A stretch of 14,678 nt of DNA, taken from positions 1 through 14,678 of the forward strand of contig JAJDES010000366.1 in assembly GCA_029259675.1 (NCBI GenBank). Reading direction: 5' to 3'. The position numbers and the translations under genes were made by a program. This stretch comes from Planctomycetota bacterium (GTDB lineage: Bacteria > Planctomycetota > UBA1135 > GCA-002686595). This document shows positions 7,294 to 14,678 of this stretch, in pieces; position 1 is the stretch's first letter, and every line of letters starts with the position of its first letter. The notes under the pieces are model-generated. The model had not been told where the DNA came from, made no database searches, and saw only the letters and a program-made list of their open reading frames with translations.

Positions 7294-8997
7294 TTGGGGC
7301 GTGGGTTGCTGCCTTCCTGTTTACTGTTCGGGTTGGCCCTGGTAGCCATGGCAAGCAATCCGCGGGCGCTTGGAGTGTGGAATCTTGGGGACTTTGGGAC
7401 CGCTTCCAGAGTACGGCTGCGAGCGCGGGCCATGCAGCTGCGATGGGGCGGGGGCGAAGAGCGGAAGGCAGAACAGAACTTCGAATCAAACCCGCAAGAG
7501 ACTCCGTTGAAGTCGGGGCGCTGTTCGCAGCTTTGGAATTCCATTCCGGATCGTCGCAGCACCAAAAAAGAGCTGGAGGAGTTGCGCCGCAAATTCAACG
7601 ACTCCGATCCCAGCAAACGCCGCACTGCTGTGAATGGCTTGGCTCGCTTGGGTGGCGATGATGCGTGGTCGATGATTCTCGAAGCGCTCGCGGACGCCGA
7701 CGGCCGAGTTGCGGATCAAGCTCAGCTGAGGTTGGGCGAATCCGCCAGTCCCGTTGTGCTCAAGGGTCTTCTTGGTCGCCAGGGTTTGCGCGCCAAGGAT
7801 GATTGGATCCGCCGTCGCTCGGCGGAGGCTCTGGGGCGTTTTCAAAGTGCGGTGGAACTGTCCGCTTGGATTCGTGCCCTGGGCGATAGCGAGGAAACCG
7901 TGCGCTCAACAGTGTGCTGGAGTATCGAGCGGCTGGCCGAGCGTTCCGCCCTGCCGGATGACGAAAAGGGGAAGTTGAAGGCGGCTTTGTGCAAGCGACT
8001 GGAACACGATCGGGAGCCGGCCGTGCGGGCGCGCGCGTTGTTCGCCCTGGCAGCCATGCAATGCGAGGAGCTCGATGAATTGCTCTTGCGGGCCTTGAAA
8101 GATAGCAGAAGGCCGGAACTGCGTTGTGCGGCGCTCTTGCTGGTCTCCGGGCAATCAAGCTCCGAAAGTTCCCCGGCGCAATCCTTCGCACGCCAACTGC
8201 TGCGCGACCCTGAGCCGAGCGTGCGCGCGGCATGCATCGGCATGCTTGGTGCATGCGGGAATGCAGCCGACATGCTGGCACTGGCGGGCACCTTGAGTAG
8301 TGAAGAGCGCTTGCGCCTGCGTTGGAGAGTGGTGTCGGTCCTGCGTCGAAACTCAGGCTTGAGGTATGGCCTGAATCCGCGGCCCTGGCAGGCTTGGGCC
8401 GCGAGGTTGCCCGATGATTGGAGACCCGTGCCGATCCGACGCGACGATGAAATCGGCAGCGAAGTGTTCGACGGGCTGCCCGTCCTTTCGGATCGCTTGT
8501 CATTCCTGGTGGACTTCTCGGGCTCGCTCTGGAATGCCCGCGAGGACGGTCTTACACGCAAGCAATTCGCGGATCGGGAGTTGGAGCGTGCGCTCGGCAA
8601 GTTAGCCGATGCGTCCAAATTCAATTTGGTGCCGTACACCGGCGAGCCACACCCCTGGCGCGATGAACTCCAGGTCGGGCGCCCAAAGTTAAAGAAGGAA
8701 GCGTTGCACTGGTTTCAATCGAATCGAGAAAGCGGGCAGGGCAATGTTTGCGCAGCCATAGCGGAGGCCTTGGGAGATCCCCTCGTGGACAGCTTGGTGA
8801 TCATGACCGACGGCGCTCCCACGGGCGGGAGGCGTTGGAACTTGGAGCTCATGATGGATGAACTGATCGAGGCGAATCGGTTGCGCTGCATTGCATTTGA
8901 CATCGTGCTCGTGGATGCGCCGGGCGGACTCGTGCGCCATTGGAGGCGCCTAGCCGATTCGAGCGGCGGCGAGCTGGCGGAGGTGCAAATGGAATGA
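7294..8997 (+). CDS. Secreted HEAT-repeat and von Willebrand factor A domain protein
   Basis: As called here, 567 residues. From TTG 7294 the protein opens with MGRGLLPSCLLFGLALVAMAS, a good signal peptide, so export from the cytoplasm is likely. ATG 7348 or 7432 (shorter) and ATG 6880 or 6913 (longer) are alternatives. After a linker, residues about 87-377 are helical pairs typical of HEAT repeats, with repeated patterns such as SKRRTAVNGLARLGG, WIRRRSAEALGRF, PAVRARALFALAAM and PSVRAACIGMLGACG. Residues about 400-567 are a VWA-like domain: FLVDFSGSLW carries the MIDAS DxSxS (Asp407, Ser409, Ser411) and IMTDGAPTGG gives the second MIDAS Asp506. The usual MIDAS Thr appears to be missing; SGQGNVCAAI stands in that place. 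HEAT plus VWA suggests a protein-binding scaffold in the cell envelope, but no reaction can be assigned. This layout resembles uncharacterised proteins I associate with planctomycetes. Confidence 0.8.
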   Translation: MGRGLLPSCLLFGLALVAMASNPRALGVWNLGDFGTASRVRLRARAMQLRWGGGEERKAEQNFESNPQETPLKSGRCSQLWNSIPDRRSTKKELEELRRKFNDSDPSKRRTAVNGLARLGGDDAWSMILEALADADGRVADQAQLRLGESASPVVLKGLLGRQGLRAKDDWIRRRSAEALGRFQSAVELSAWIRALGDSEETVRSTVCWSIERLAERSALPDDEKGKLKAALCKRLEHDREPAVRARALFALAAMQCEELDELLLRALKDSRRPELRCAALLLVSGQSSSESSPAQSFARQLLRDPEPSVRAACIGMLGACGNAADMLALAGTLSSEERLRLRWRVVSVLRRNSGLRYGLNPRPWQAWAARLPDDWRPVPIRRDDEIGSEVFDGLPVLSDRLSFLVDFSGSLWNAREDGLTRKQFADRELERALGKLADASKFNLVPYTGEPHPWRDELQVGRPKLKKEALHWFQSNRESGQGNVCAAIAEALGDPLVDSLVIMTDGAPTGGRRWNLELMMDELIEANRLRCIAFDIVLVDAPGGLVRHWRRLADSSGGELAEVQME

Positions 8998-9000
8998 GCC

Positions 9001-9108
9001 CGGGCCGGGTGCCCGCCACCGCTTGGGGCTTCGGGGGCTGCGAACGAAGGGCAAGCTGGGCAACGACCCCAAGCATTGCAGTCCCGCTGCAATAAAGACT
9101 AGCTTGCC
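9001..9108 (+). other. Foldable leader between the HEAT/VWA gene and nnrE
   Basis: Perfect pairings crowd this 126-base gap. cgggc (9001-9005) pairs gcccg (9011-9015) right after the upstream stop. gcttgggg (9021-9028) pairs ccccaagc (9067-9074), enclosing a small hairpin cttcg (9029-9033) with cgaag (9045-9049). Immediately next, attgcag (9075-9081) pairs ctgcaat (9087-9093) around tcccg. In addition ggcaagct (9050-9057), inside the outer loop, is perfectly complementary to agcttgcc (9101-9108) just before the nnrE ribosome binding site; with the outer stem this would be a pseudoknot or an alternative fold. It could be a structured 5' leader of nnrE or a terminator of the upstream gene. No T tract and no known riboswitch consensus is visible. 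Confidence 0.35.
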
Positions 9109-9123
9109 GGCATGGAGCCACGG

Positions 9124-9804
9124 ATGTTGAGCCGCAGCCAAGTGCGGGAGTTGGATCGACTGGCGATCGAGGAACGCGGCGTGCCATCAGCACTGCTGAT
9201 GGAGAATGCAGCTCGAGCTTGCGCCGATGCAATCGCCAACCTTCAACCGCGGGGCTTGGTCGTCGTGCTTTGCGGCCCCGGCAACAATGGTGGAGACGGC
9301 TTCGCCATTGCTCGCACGCTTCACAATCGCGGCTACGAAGTTCAGTTATTTCTCTCCACCAAACTCTCAGTTTTGGAGCGGGCATCCGCAGATGTTCGAC
9401 TTCACGCTCAGCTTTGGAGGGATCTGGGGCAACCGGTCGGCGAGTTGGGACCCAATCCGGAATTGAAGTCGTGGTTGCTCGCGTTGTCGCGCTGCTGTCT
9501 GGTTGTGGATGCCCTATTCGGAACGGGATTGGCCAGGCCCCTCGACGACTTTCACCTGAACCTCTTGTCCGGAGTGCGTGCCAGCGGCCAACCGGTTTTT
9601 GCGGTGGATCTGCCGAGCGGGTTGGATGCGGATTCGGGACAAGTCTTGGGTGATGCTTTGGCCGCCATTTGCACCGTTACCTTCGTGGCCCACAAGCCGG
9701 GCTTGCTCTGCGGCGAAGGCCCCAGGCTCGCGGGCCGTATTCAGGTGGCGGAAATCGGCATCCCCATAGATCTGATCCGGGGAACCCGTTTCGGGGCCAG
9801 CTGA
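9124..9804 (+). CDS. nnrE: NAD(P)H-hydrate epimerase, stand-alone YjeF N-terminal domain
   Basis: 226 residues covering one YjeF_N domain. The enzyme epimerises R- and S-NAD(P)HX, the hydrated, damaged form of NAD(P)H, so that an S-specific dehydratase can repair it in the cytoplasm. Diagnostic segments are LSRSQVRELDRLAIEERG at the start, LMENAARA, the nucleotide-binding CGPGNNGGDGFAIARTL (residues about 50-66), VDALFGTGLARPL (about 128-140) and VDLPSGLDADSGQVLGDAL (about 161-179); the chain ends soon after the expected IGIPIDLI strand. Two ATGs are possible, 9112 and 9124. I chose 9124 because GGAG lies six bases before it and the conserved region begins at once. Many bacteria fuse this domain to the NnrD dehydratase, but here the frame stops after the epimerase and no dehydratase follows, so NnrD must be encoded elsewhere if present. 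Confidence 0.92.
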   Translation: MLSRSQVRELDRLAIEERGVPSALLMENAARACADAIANLQPRGLVVVLCGPGNNGGDGFAIARTLHNRGYEVQLFLSTKLSVLERASADVRLHAQLWRDLGQPVGELGPNPELKSWLLALSRCCLVVDALFGTGLARPLDDFHLNLLSGVRASGQPVFAVDLPSGLDADSGQVLGDALAAICTVTFVAHKPGLLCGEGPRLAGRIQVAEIGIPIDLIRGTRFGAS

Positions 9805-10412
9805 TCGTGAGGAATGCCCAGTTGCGCGACCGACAGAGCGCCACCTCGATGACCTCCTCGGTGCTCAGTTCGGACCCCATGGTTGGCCACGGGGAGCGCT
9901 ACGGATCCGGCGGCGTGAGGATTGGATCGGTGTCCGGGGATGGATCCCCGGCGAACTTGGCCCCGCCGCCTGGCAAAAGGGTTGCTTGGCGTCACAGCAG
10001 AAATCTGAGGTTTCGGACCACAGGGGCCTACGGCGCCCGATTTTCTCAGTAGCTGGCTCTGCCCGAACTCGTTAGGGGTGCTGGCAGCTTGGGGCCGAAG
10101 ATCAGCGATTGTGAGCGGCTGCAGCAGAGCCGAAGCGGCGAGCGGCGGATTTGGGCCGACTTTTGCTGGGAGCTTCAGAGTTTTTACATGCCTTTTCGTT
10201 TCCAGGACGGATCAACGAAATACACACGAGCGGGAAAACCGTCCTATTACTCGGCGACGTAGTTCAACATGGGGGAGCTGGAGAGGGGTTTTGGGTGCGG
10301 CCGAAAGAACAGGCGCGTGCCAGCCGTCACACGAGATGTAAGAGTAAACGGCATCTTGGGGCGGGATTCGACTCAGGTGTCGTATGGCTCATGCTCTCGC
10401 TTGCCGCTCGCC
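9805..10412. other. Spacer between nnrE and the efflux operon
   Basis: About 600 bases in which I find no convincing gene. The frames + 10078-10341 and + 10151-10540 lack domain-like sequence and good starts, and no remnant of an NnrD kinase-fold domain follows nnrE. A perfect hairpin, ccgggga (9934-9940) with tccccgg (9945-9951) around tgga, lies 130 bases after the nnrE stop and could contribute to termination, though without a T tract. aggacgg (10204-10210) and ccgtcct (10239-10245) form a looser inverted repeat upstream of the operon. The operon promoter should lie between about 10050 and 10400, with the AT-richest part at about 10180-10200, but I cannot define it. Confidence 0.35.
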
Positions 10413-12080
10413 ATGGGTCCGATTTCGCAATCCGCACGTCGAGGAGTTTTCGTCGCTTTGATCGCCGCCAAGCATCGCACCATTACTTGCTACTTGTTTT
10501 GCTCCTTGCTGGGGGTCATTGGGCCCGGCTGCTCGCTTGAGGACTACGCGCGCCGGGCGGACGTCAGTGTGGAGCGAGAATTGAGCAAAGGTGCGGAAAG
10601 GACCCTGGGCCGGCGTAGGGAAGAGGTCCTTTATCCCGAAGTCGAAACCGAGGCATCGGGGGCCACGACGGGGAGTGGCGAACCGGCCCTCCTTCCGGGT
10701 GAAGGCGATCTGTGGAAGCGCCACGGCGAGCCGCGCGTCCTTACTGTGGCGGACGCTCTTGAGATTGCGGTCCATACCAATCGCGACTACACGTTTCGCC
10801 TTGAGGGGCTCTACCTCAGCGCCCTCACTCTGGTAGATCAGCGAGATGTGTTTGCGCCGCAATTGACGACGGCTCTAAATTACCTTTTCGCGGATGCCAA
10901 CCTGGCTCCTTGGGCACACGGGGCTGACTTGAGCGCGACCGTTACTCAAAATCTACCCTGGGGCGGCAACATTTCGATCAATGGTGTCAGTTCCCTAGAT
11001 GACGCCAATGATGCCGACGCAACGTACTCAACCAGTGCGAGCATTCGCTTGACTCAACCGCTCTTGAGGGGAGCCGGTGTCGAGCCGACCATCGAAAATT
11101 TGGTCCAAGCCGAACGCAGCTTGATCTACGCGATTCGCGACTTTGAACTCTTTCGCGAGGATTTCTCAATCGACGTCGCCCGGCGCTTCTACGATCTAGT
11201 TCAGCAAAAGCAGTCGATTGAAAACGTGCGCCAAAACCTGTTGGGTTTTGAGTTCGCATTGGCACAGGCGGATGCGCTTTACAAGGTTGGTCGCACGAGC
11301 AACTTGAACGTTTTGCGTGCTAAGCGGAATCAGCTTACGGCCAAGAGTGACTTGATCGAGGCAGTGGAGGGATATCGCCTGGTTCGCGATCGATTCAAGG
11401 TTTTCCTCGGTTTGCCGGTCGAAGCGGCCATCGAAATCGACCCCTCTTCGCCCACGCTGGAACTACTCAATTACGAATTGGATTCCGCCATCGAAATCGC
11501 GCTCGCCAATAGGCTCGACCTCAAGAACCGCACGGAGCAATTGGAGGATGCGCGCAGAGCGGTGCGCAATTCGGCCAATCGCTTGCTTCCGGACTTGGGC
11601 CTGAGTTTTGACTACAACACCTCGGGTGGGCCCGATACGAATTTTGGTGATCAGACTTTTGAAACCGACAGCTACTCCGTGGGACTTAGTCTCGTATTGG
11701 CTGACGATCGGTTGAACGAGCGCAATGCCTATCGGCGTGCTCAAATTGGTCAAGCCCGTGCGACGCGCGACCTCGACCAATTTAGAGATAACTTGGTGAT
11801 CGGCATCCAGGGATCTTTTCGCGAACTCAAACGACGCAAGCAGACACTTGACATTCAAAATGAGTTGATTGTCGATCAGCAAAAAAACTTGAAAATCGCT
11901 CAGTTGCGATTCGAGCAAGGAGAAGTCGGCAACCGCGATGTTGTTGAAGCTCAACAATCCTTGCTTGATGCGCGCAACCGGCTGATTCGAGAAAAAGTGA
12001 ATTACGAGATCTCGCGCCTAATTCTGCTGCGCAACCTGGGCATCCTGTTCATTGACGAAAAAGGCATGTGGACCGAATGA
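10413..12080 (+). CDS. TolC-like outer-membrane efflux protein, probably a lipoprotein
   Basis: Outer-membrane factor of the OEP/TolC family, about 555 residues from ATG 10413; it would form the duct of a tripartite exporter. The N terminus has a basic then hydrophobic segment ending in LLGVIGPGCS, where Cys40 is a plausible lipid-anchored residue as in OprM, although Gly at -3 is not ideal for a lipobox. Two OEP halves follow: LTVADALEIAVHTN opens the first, LTQPLLRGAG and the helix-rich region to about FLGLPVEAAIEID complete it, and the second begins at LDSAIEIALANRLDLKN and ends in long helices (QSLLDARNRLIREKVNYEISRL). The frame stays open to 10269. An alternative start is TTG 10458, which has GAGGAG 11 bases upstream and gives a compact lipoprotein signal. 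First gene of the operon; its stop overlaps the adaptor ATG by four bases (ATGA). Confidence 0.88.
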   Translation: MGPISQSARRGVFVALIAAKHRTITCYLFCSLLGVIGPGCSLEDYARRADVSVERELSKGAERTLGRRREEVLYPEVETEASGATTGSGEPALLPGEGDLWKRHGEPRVLTVADALEIAVHTNRDYTFRLEGLYLSALTLVDQRDVFAPQLTTALNYLFADANLAPWAHGADLSATVTQNLPWGGNISINGVSSLDDANDADATYSTSASIRLTQPLLRGAGVEPTIENLVQAERSLIYAIRDFELFREDFSIDVARRFYDLVQQKQSIENVRQNLLGFEFALAQADALYKVGRTSNLNVLRAKRNQLTAKSDLIEAVEGYRLVRDRFKVFLGLPVEAAIEIDPSSPTLELLNYELDSAIEIALANRLDLKNRTEQLEDARRAVRNSANRLLPDLGLSFDYNTSGGPDTNFGDQTFETDSYSVGLSLVLADDRLNERNAYRRAQIGQARATRDLDQFRDNLVIGIQGSFRELKRRKQTLDIQNELIVDQQKNLKIAQLRFEQGEVGNRDVVEAQQSLLDARNRLIREKVNYEISRLILLRNLGILFIDEKGMWTE

Positions 12081-13618
12081 AGCTACTCATCATCACACTC
12101 GGGATCCTGGCCGCCGCGGGCGGACTGGGGTGGCGCTACATCGGGAACTCCGAAGAGGCCGAGTCGACCATTTCGCCCGGAGCTCTCTTTTCAGTCAGGC
12201 GTGGCGATCTGGAAATCGGCGTCACGGAAAACGGTTACCTGAAGGCCAAGAACTCGGAGGAAATCTCACCCGAATTTCGCGGTCATGGAACCATCACTTG
12301 GTTGGTGGAGGAGGGCGAGCTAGTCAAAGAAGGCGACCTTATGGTCGAGTTCGACAAGACCGATGTTGAGACCAAAATCAACGAGCAGGAAAACAGGCTG
12401 ATTCAGTATGAATCGGAATTGGAAGCTGCCGTCGCCGAACTCGAAATTCAAAAACGCGACAACGTGGCTTCGGTGGAAAAGGCCGAACTCAAACTCGATC
12501 TGGCCAAGCTCGTGCTGGAACGCTTTCGCGAGGGCGAGTCACCGAATGAGCTGCGTAAATTGAAGCTTGCACGGGAAAAGGCGGAATCTGCCCACGAGCG
12601 TGCGCGCGAACAATTCGAGCAAGTTCCGGCGCTGGAATCTGAGGGTTTCATGACCAAGATTCAGGTCGAGGAAGAGCGCATCAAATTGCGCGAAGCGGAG
12701 ATCAACGAAGAAAACGCGGATCGCGAACTCGAGCTGTATGAAACCTACAGCTACAAAATGGATCTGACTCAAAAACAGTCGGACGTGAAGGATGCCCAGC
12801 GCGAATTGGACAATGCAAAGATCAAGTCCGGCATCAATCTAAAGCAGAAAGAGGCCAACCTGACCCAGCGCAAGCGTCATGTGGAGCGCACCAAGGCGCA
12901 ATTGGCCGAAGAGAAAAAGGAATTGGAGGCCATGACCATTGTCGCCCCTATTCCAGGAATCATTCATTACGGAGACCCGGCTCGCTACTGGACGCGCGAC
13001 AACGTGAAAGTCGGCAATAGCGTTCACCAGGGCAACACGATCATCACGTTGCCGGATCTGCGCGAAATGCAAGTACTGATCGATGTTCACGAGGCCGACA
13101 TCGATTTGGTCGATAAAGAGATGGATGTCGTCGTGACGATCGAAACCCACAAGGGCATGGTCTTTCCGGGCAAGGTGACCGAGATCGCAACGGTAGCTTC
13201 TTCCGAAAACTGGACGGATGAATCCAACAAGACGTTCAGGGTCGAAATCGACATGGAGCCGGTCGAAATCGAATTGCGCGCGGGCGTGACGGCCAAGGCC
13301 GAGATTCGAGTGGAGGTCTTGAAAGATGTCGTGCACGTTCCGATCCACTCCGTGATTTCCGAGTCGGGGGAGTACTTCAGTTTCGTTCACGTCAATGGGG
13401 TCGGCGAGAAGCGCATCGTCGAAGTGGGCAAGAACAACTCGCACTTCGTGGAAGTTGTCTCGGGACTTGAGGAAGGCGAAGAAGTCTTGCTGTACGACCC
13501 GCGCACCGAGGGCGTGGATACCGGCTTTGGTAGCGAGAAAGAGGCTTCGGAATCTGAGGACGACGACAGCGGCATGCCCGGATCGGGATTGGCCGCCATG
13601 GTGGGCGGCAATAGCTGA
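12077..13618 (+). CDS. Periplasmic adaptor (membrane fusion protein) of a MacA/HlyD-type exporter
   Basis: 513 residues. ATG 12077 overlaps the upstream stop as ATGA and starts directly with an N-terminal membrane anchor or uncleaved signal (MKLLIITLGILAAAGGLGW), so I prefer it to the GTG nine bases earlier. Residues about 40-92 form the first barrel and lipoyl half (ITWLVEEGELVKEGDLMVEFD). A long Glu/Lys/Arg-rich coiled coil runs from about 95 to 285, interrupted near 185-197 (PALESEGFMTKIQV), which is where the hairpin turn toward the TolC partner may lie. The second lipoyl half (TIVAPIPGIIHYG and VKVGNSVHQGNTIITL, about 287-325) and a beta-barrel and membrane-proximal part follow to about 475. 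The acidic, Gly-rich tail (SESEDDDSGMPGSG) is unusual. In the periplasm it would link the ABC permease to the TolC-like duct. The last base of its stop is the first base of the ATPase ATG. Confidence 0.92.
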   Translation: MKLLIITLGILAAAGGLGWRYIGNSEEAESTISPGALFSVRRGDLEIGVTENGYLKAKNSEEISPEFRGHGTITWLVEEGELVKEGDLMVEFDKTDVETKINEQENRLIQYESELEAAVAELEIQKRDNVASVEKAELKLDLAKLVLERFREGESPNELRKLKLAREKAESAHERAREQFEQVPALESEGFMTKIQVEEERIKLREAEINEENADRELELYETYSYKMDLTQKQSDVKDAQRELDNAKIKSGINLKQKEANLTQRKRHVERTKAQLAEEKKELEAMTIVAPIPGIIHYGDPARYWTRDNVKVGNSVHQGNTIITLPDLREMQVLIDVHEADIDLVDKEMDVVVTIETHKGMVFPGKVTEIATVASSENWTDESNKTFRVEIDMEPVEIELRAGVTAKAEIRVEVLKDVVHVPIHSVISESGEYFSFVHVNGVGEKRIVEVGKNNSHFVEVVSGLEEGEEVLLYDPRTEGVDTGFGSEKEASESEDDDSGMPGSGLAAMVGGNS

Positions 13619-14355
13619 TGGAGTATCCCGATTCGCTCCTGTCCCTGCGCGGCATCCGAAAGTCCTACGGCATGGGCGAGGCCCAACTGGAGGTTTTGCA
13701 CGGCATCGACATGGAGATTGCCAAGGGTGAGTTCGTGGGCATTGTCGGTGCTTCGGGTTCGGGCAAGACGACGCTGATGAATATTCTTGGTTGCTTGGAT
13801 CGCTTAACCGAGGGCGCGTACTTACTGGACGGCACGGACGTTTCGCACTTGAACGACGATCAGCTCTCCACGGTGCGCAATCGTTCGATTGGTTTTGTCT
13901 TCCAGTCTTTCAATTTGATCGCTCAGCAAACAGTTCTGGAAAACGTGGAGTTGCCGCTTTTCTACAACCATACGCCGCGCCGCAAACGTCACGCGCGCTG
14001 CGAGGAGCTGCTTGAGGCCGTGGGCCTGTCCCATCGTTTGACGCACTACCCCACACAGCTTTCGGGCGGGGAGTGCCAGCGCGTCGCCATCGCCCGGGCA
14101 TTGGTTAATGCTCCCGCGCTGCTTCTTACCGACGAGCCGACGGGAAATTTGGATTCGAAGAACGGAGAAGAGGTTCTCAAGCTCTTTCACGAACTTCACG
14201 AGCAGGGTCGCACCATCATCATGGTGACGCACAACCCGGAAATTGCCGAAAGCTTGCCTAGAGTCGTGGAGCTGATGGATGGGTGCATGCAGGGCGATAC
14301 GGCCAAGGGGCACGAACTGAGCGATCGTTTGAGCGAGGAGATGGCGGCGCAATGA
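13618..14355 (+). CDS. ABC transporter ATPase, MacB/LolD type
   Basis: 245-residue nucleotide-binding subunit that powers the exporter at the inner membrane. All ATPase motifs are intact: Walker A GASGSGKTT (44-52), Q-loop Gln96 in VFQSFNL, signature LSGGE (148-152), Walker B LLLTDEP with Asp172-Glu173, the D-loop NLDS, and the H-loop His205 in MVTHN. The LMNILGCLDRLTEG and DEPTGNLDSKNGEEV wording is typical of the MacB/LolD/FtsE group, in which the permease carries a large extracytoplasmic domain. Here the ATPase is a separate polypeptide, unlike E. coli MacB, where it is fused to the permease. Its ATG shares one base with the adaptor stop (TGATG), and its stop overlaps the permease ATG as ATGA, so translation of the three genes is probably coupled. 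Confidence 0.95.
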   Translation: MEYPDSLLSLRGIRKSYGMGEAQLEVLHGIDMEIAKGEFVGIVGASGSGKTTLMNILGCLDRLTEGAYLLDGTDVSHLNDDQLSTVRNRSIGFVFQSFNLIAQQTVLENVELPLFYNHTPRRKRHARCEELLEAVGLSHRLTHYPTQLSGGECQRVAIARALVNAPALLLTDEPTGNLDSKNGEEVLKLFHELHEQGRTIIMVTHNPEIAESLPRVVELMDGCMQGDTAKGHELSDRLSEEMAAQ

Positions 14356-14678
14356 TCGAGCGCCTGTTCGAAATCTTCAGCCTCGGACTGAAGAATTTGA
14401 TGCGCAACAAATTGCGTTCGTTCCTGACGATGCTGGGGATCATCTTCGGCGTCGGGTCCGTAATCACGATGCTTTCGGTAGGTGAGGGAGCGCGGCACGA
14501 GATCCTGTCGCGCATCAAGGAACTCGGTGTCACCAACATCATCGTCAATTCGGTCAAGCCGCCCCAGGAGGCTAAACCGAGCGGGGATACGCAGTTCAAG
14601 GATCGCTATGGCCTGACCTTTGAGGATGCGGATTACATTCGCAAAACCTTGCCCACGGTGGACCAGCTCTTTCCGGTC
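14352..14678 (+). CDS. ABC transporter permease, MacB/FtsX type (3' end beyond window)
   Basis: Only the first 109 codons are in the window; the frame is open to the last base. The ATG overlaps the ATPase stop (ATGA). The start is classic for MacB-type permeases: MIERLFEIFSLGLKNLMRNKLRSFLTMLGIIFGVGSVITMLSVGEG, that is, a cytoplasmic amphipathic segment, the NKLRSFLTMLGIIFGV element, and transmembrane helix 1 at about residues 21-44. After it comes the periplasmic MacB core domain, beginning with ILSRIKELGVTNIIVNSV and continuing with LTFEDADYIRKTLPTV. It should have four transmembrane helices in all. Together with the three genes before it, it completes a tripartite MacAB-TolC-type exporter; the substrate is unknown. 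Confidence 0.92.
   Translation, partial: MIERLFEIFSLGLKNLMRNKLRSFLTMLGIIFGVGSVITMLSVGEGARHEILSRIKELGVTNIIVNSVKPPQEAKPSGDTQFKDRYGLTFEDADYIRKTLPTVDQLFPV

Noticed and set aside
9805..10052. Possible remnant of an NnrD dehydratase after nnrE
   Set aside because: None of the three frames shows the expected glycine-rich kinase-fold motifs, and the nnrE product ends at its natural domain boundary.
12839..13444. 201-residue antisense frame inside the periplasmic adaptor gene
   Set aside because: Shadow frame opposite a well-supported gene; its Asp/His/Leu-rich sequence is what antisense reading of this gene produces.

Overview
This window looks like chromosomal DNA of a Gram-negative, GC-rich bacterium. 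A planctomycete or close relative fits best. The pointers are a secreted Cys-type sulfatase, a secreted HEAT-repeat plus von Willebrand A protein of a kind I associate with planctomycetes, paired cobalamin-type radical SAM enzymes, and an outer-membrane efflux operon. The lineage is an inference from gene content; there is no rRNA or other marker here. I see no rRNA, tRNA, CRISPR array, insertion sequence or phage gene.

Layout. A secreted sulfatase (121-1500, +) converges on a cobalamin-binding-type radical SAM protein (1705-3105, -). A gene-free stretch of about 1 kb, dense in short inverted repeats at its left end, separates that gene from a second, divergent B12-type radical SAM protein (4141-5763, +). 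Next comes a secreted TraB/GumN-family protein (5880-6821, -). A GC-rich gap of about 470 bp leads to a secreted HEAT/VWA protein (7294-8997, +), and then a foldable 126-nt leader precedes a stand-alone NAD(P)HX epimerase (nnrE, 9124-9804, +). After about 600 bp without a convincing gene comes a tight operon of a TolC-like outer-membrane factor, a periplasmic adaptor, an ABC ATPase and an ABC permease (10413 to the window end, +). The permease is cut off by the window edge.

How the genes work together. The last four genes overlap by 4, 1 and 4 bases and encode the parts of one MacAB-TolC-type tripartite export machine. The ATPase powers the permease, the adaptor bridges the periplasm, and the TolC-like protein forms the outer-membrane duct. 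The two radical SAM proteins share one architecture and are divergently placed, so they may serve one unidentified pathway, but nothing in the sequence names their substrates. The other genes look like single units.

Several starts are uncertain. The second radical SAM gene has only a TTG as a usable start, and the HEAT/VWA gene most likely starts at an internal TTG that creates a signal peptide. For the first radical SAM gene and nnrE I chose an ATG downstream of the longest possible start because a well-spaced GGAG precedes it.
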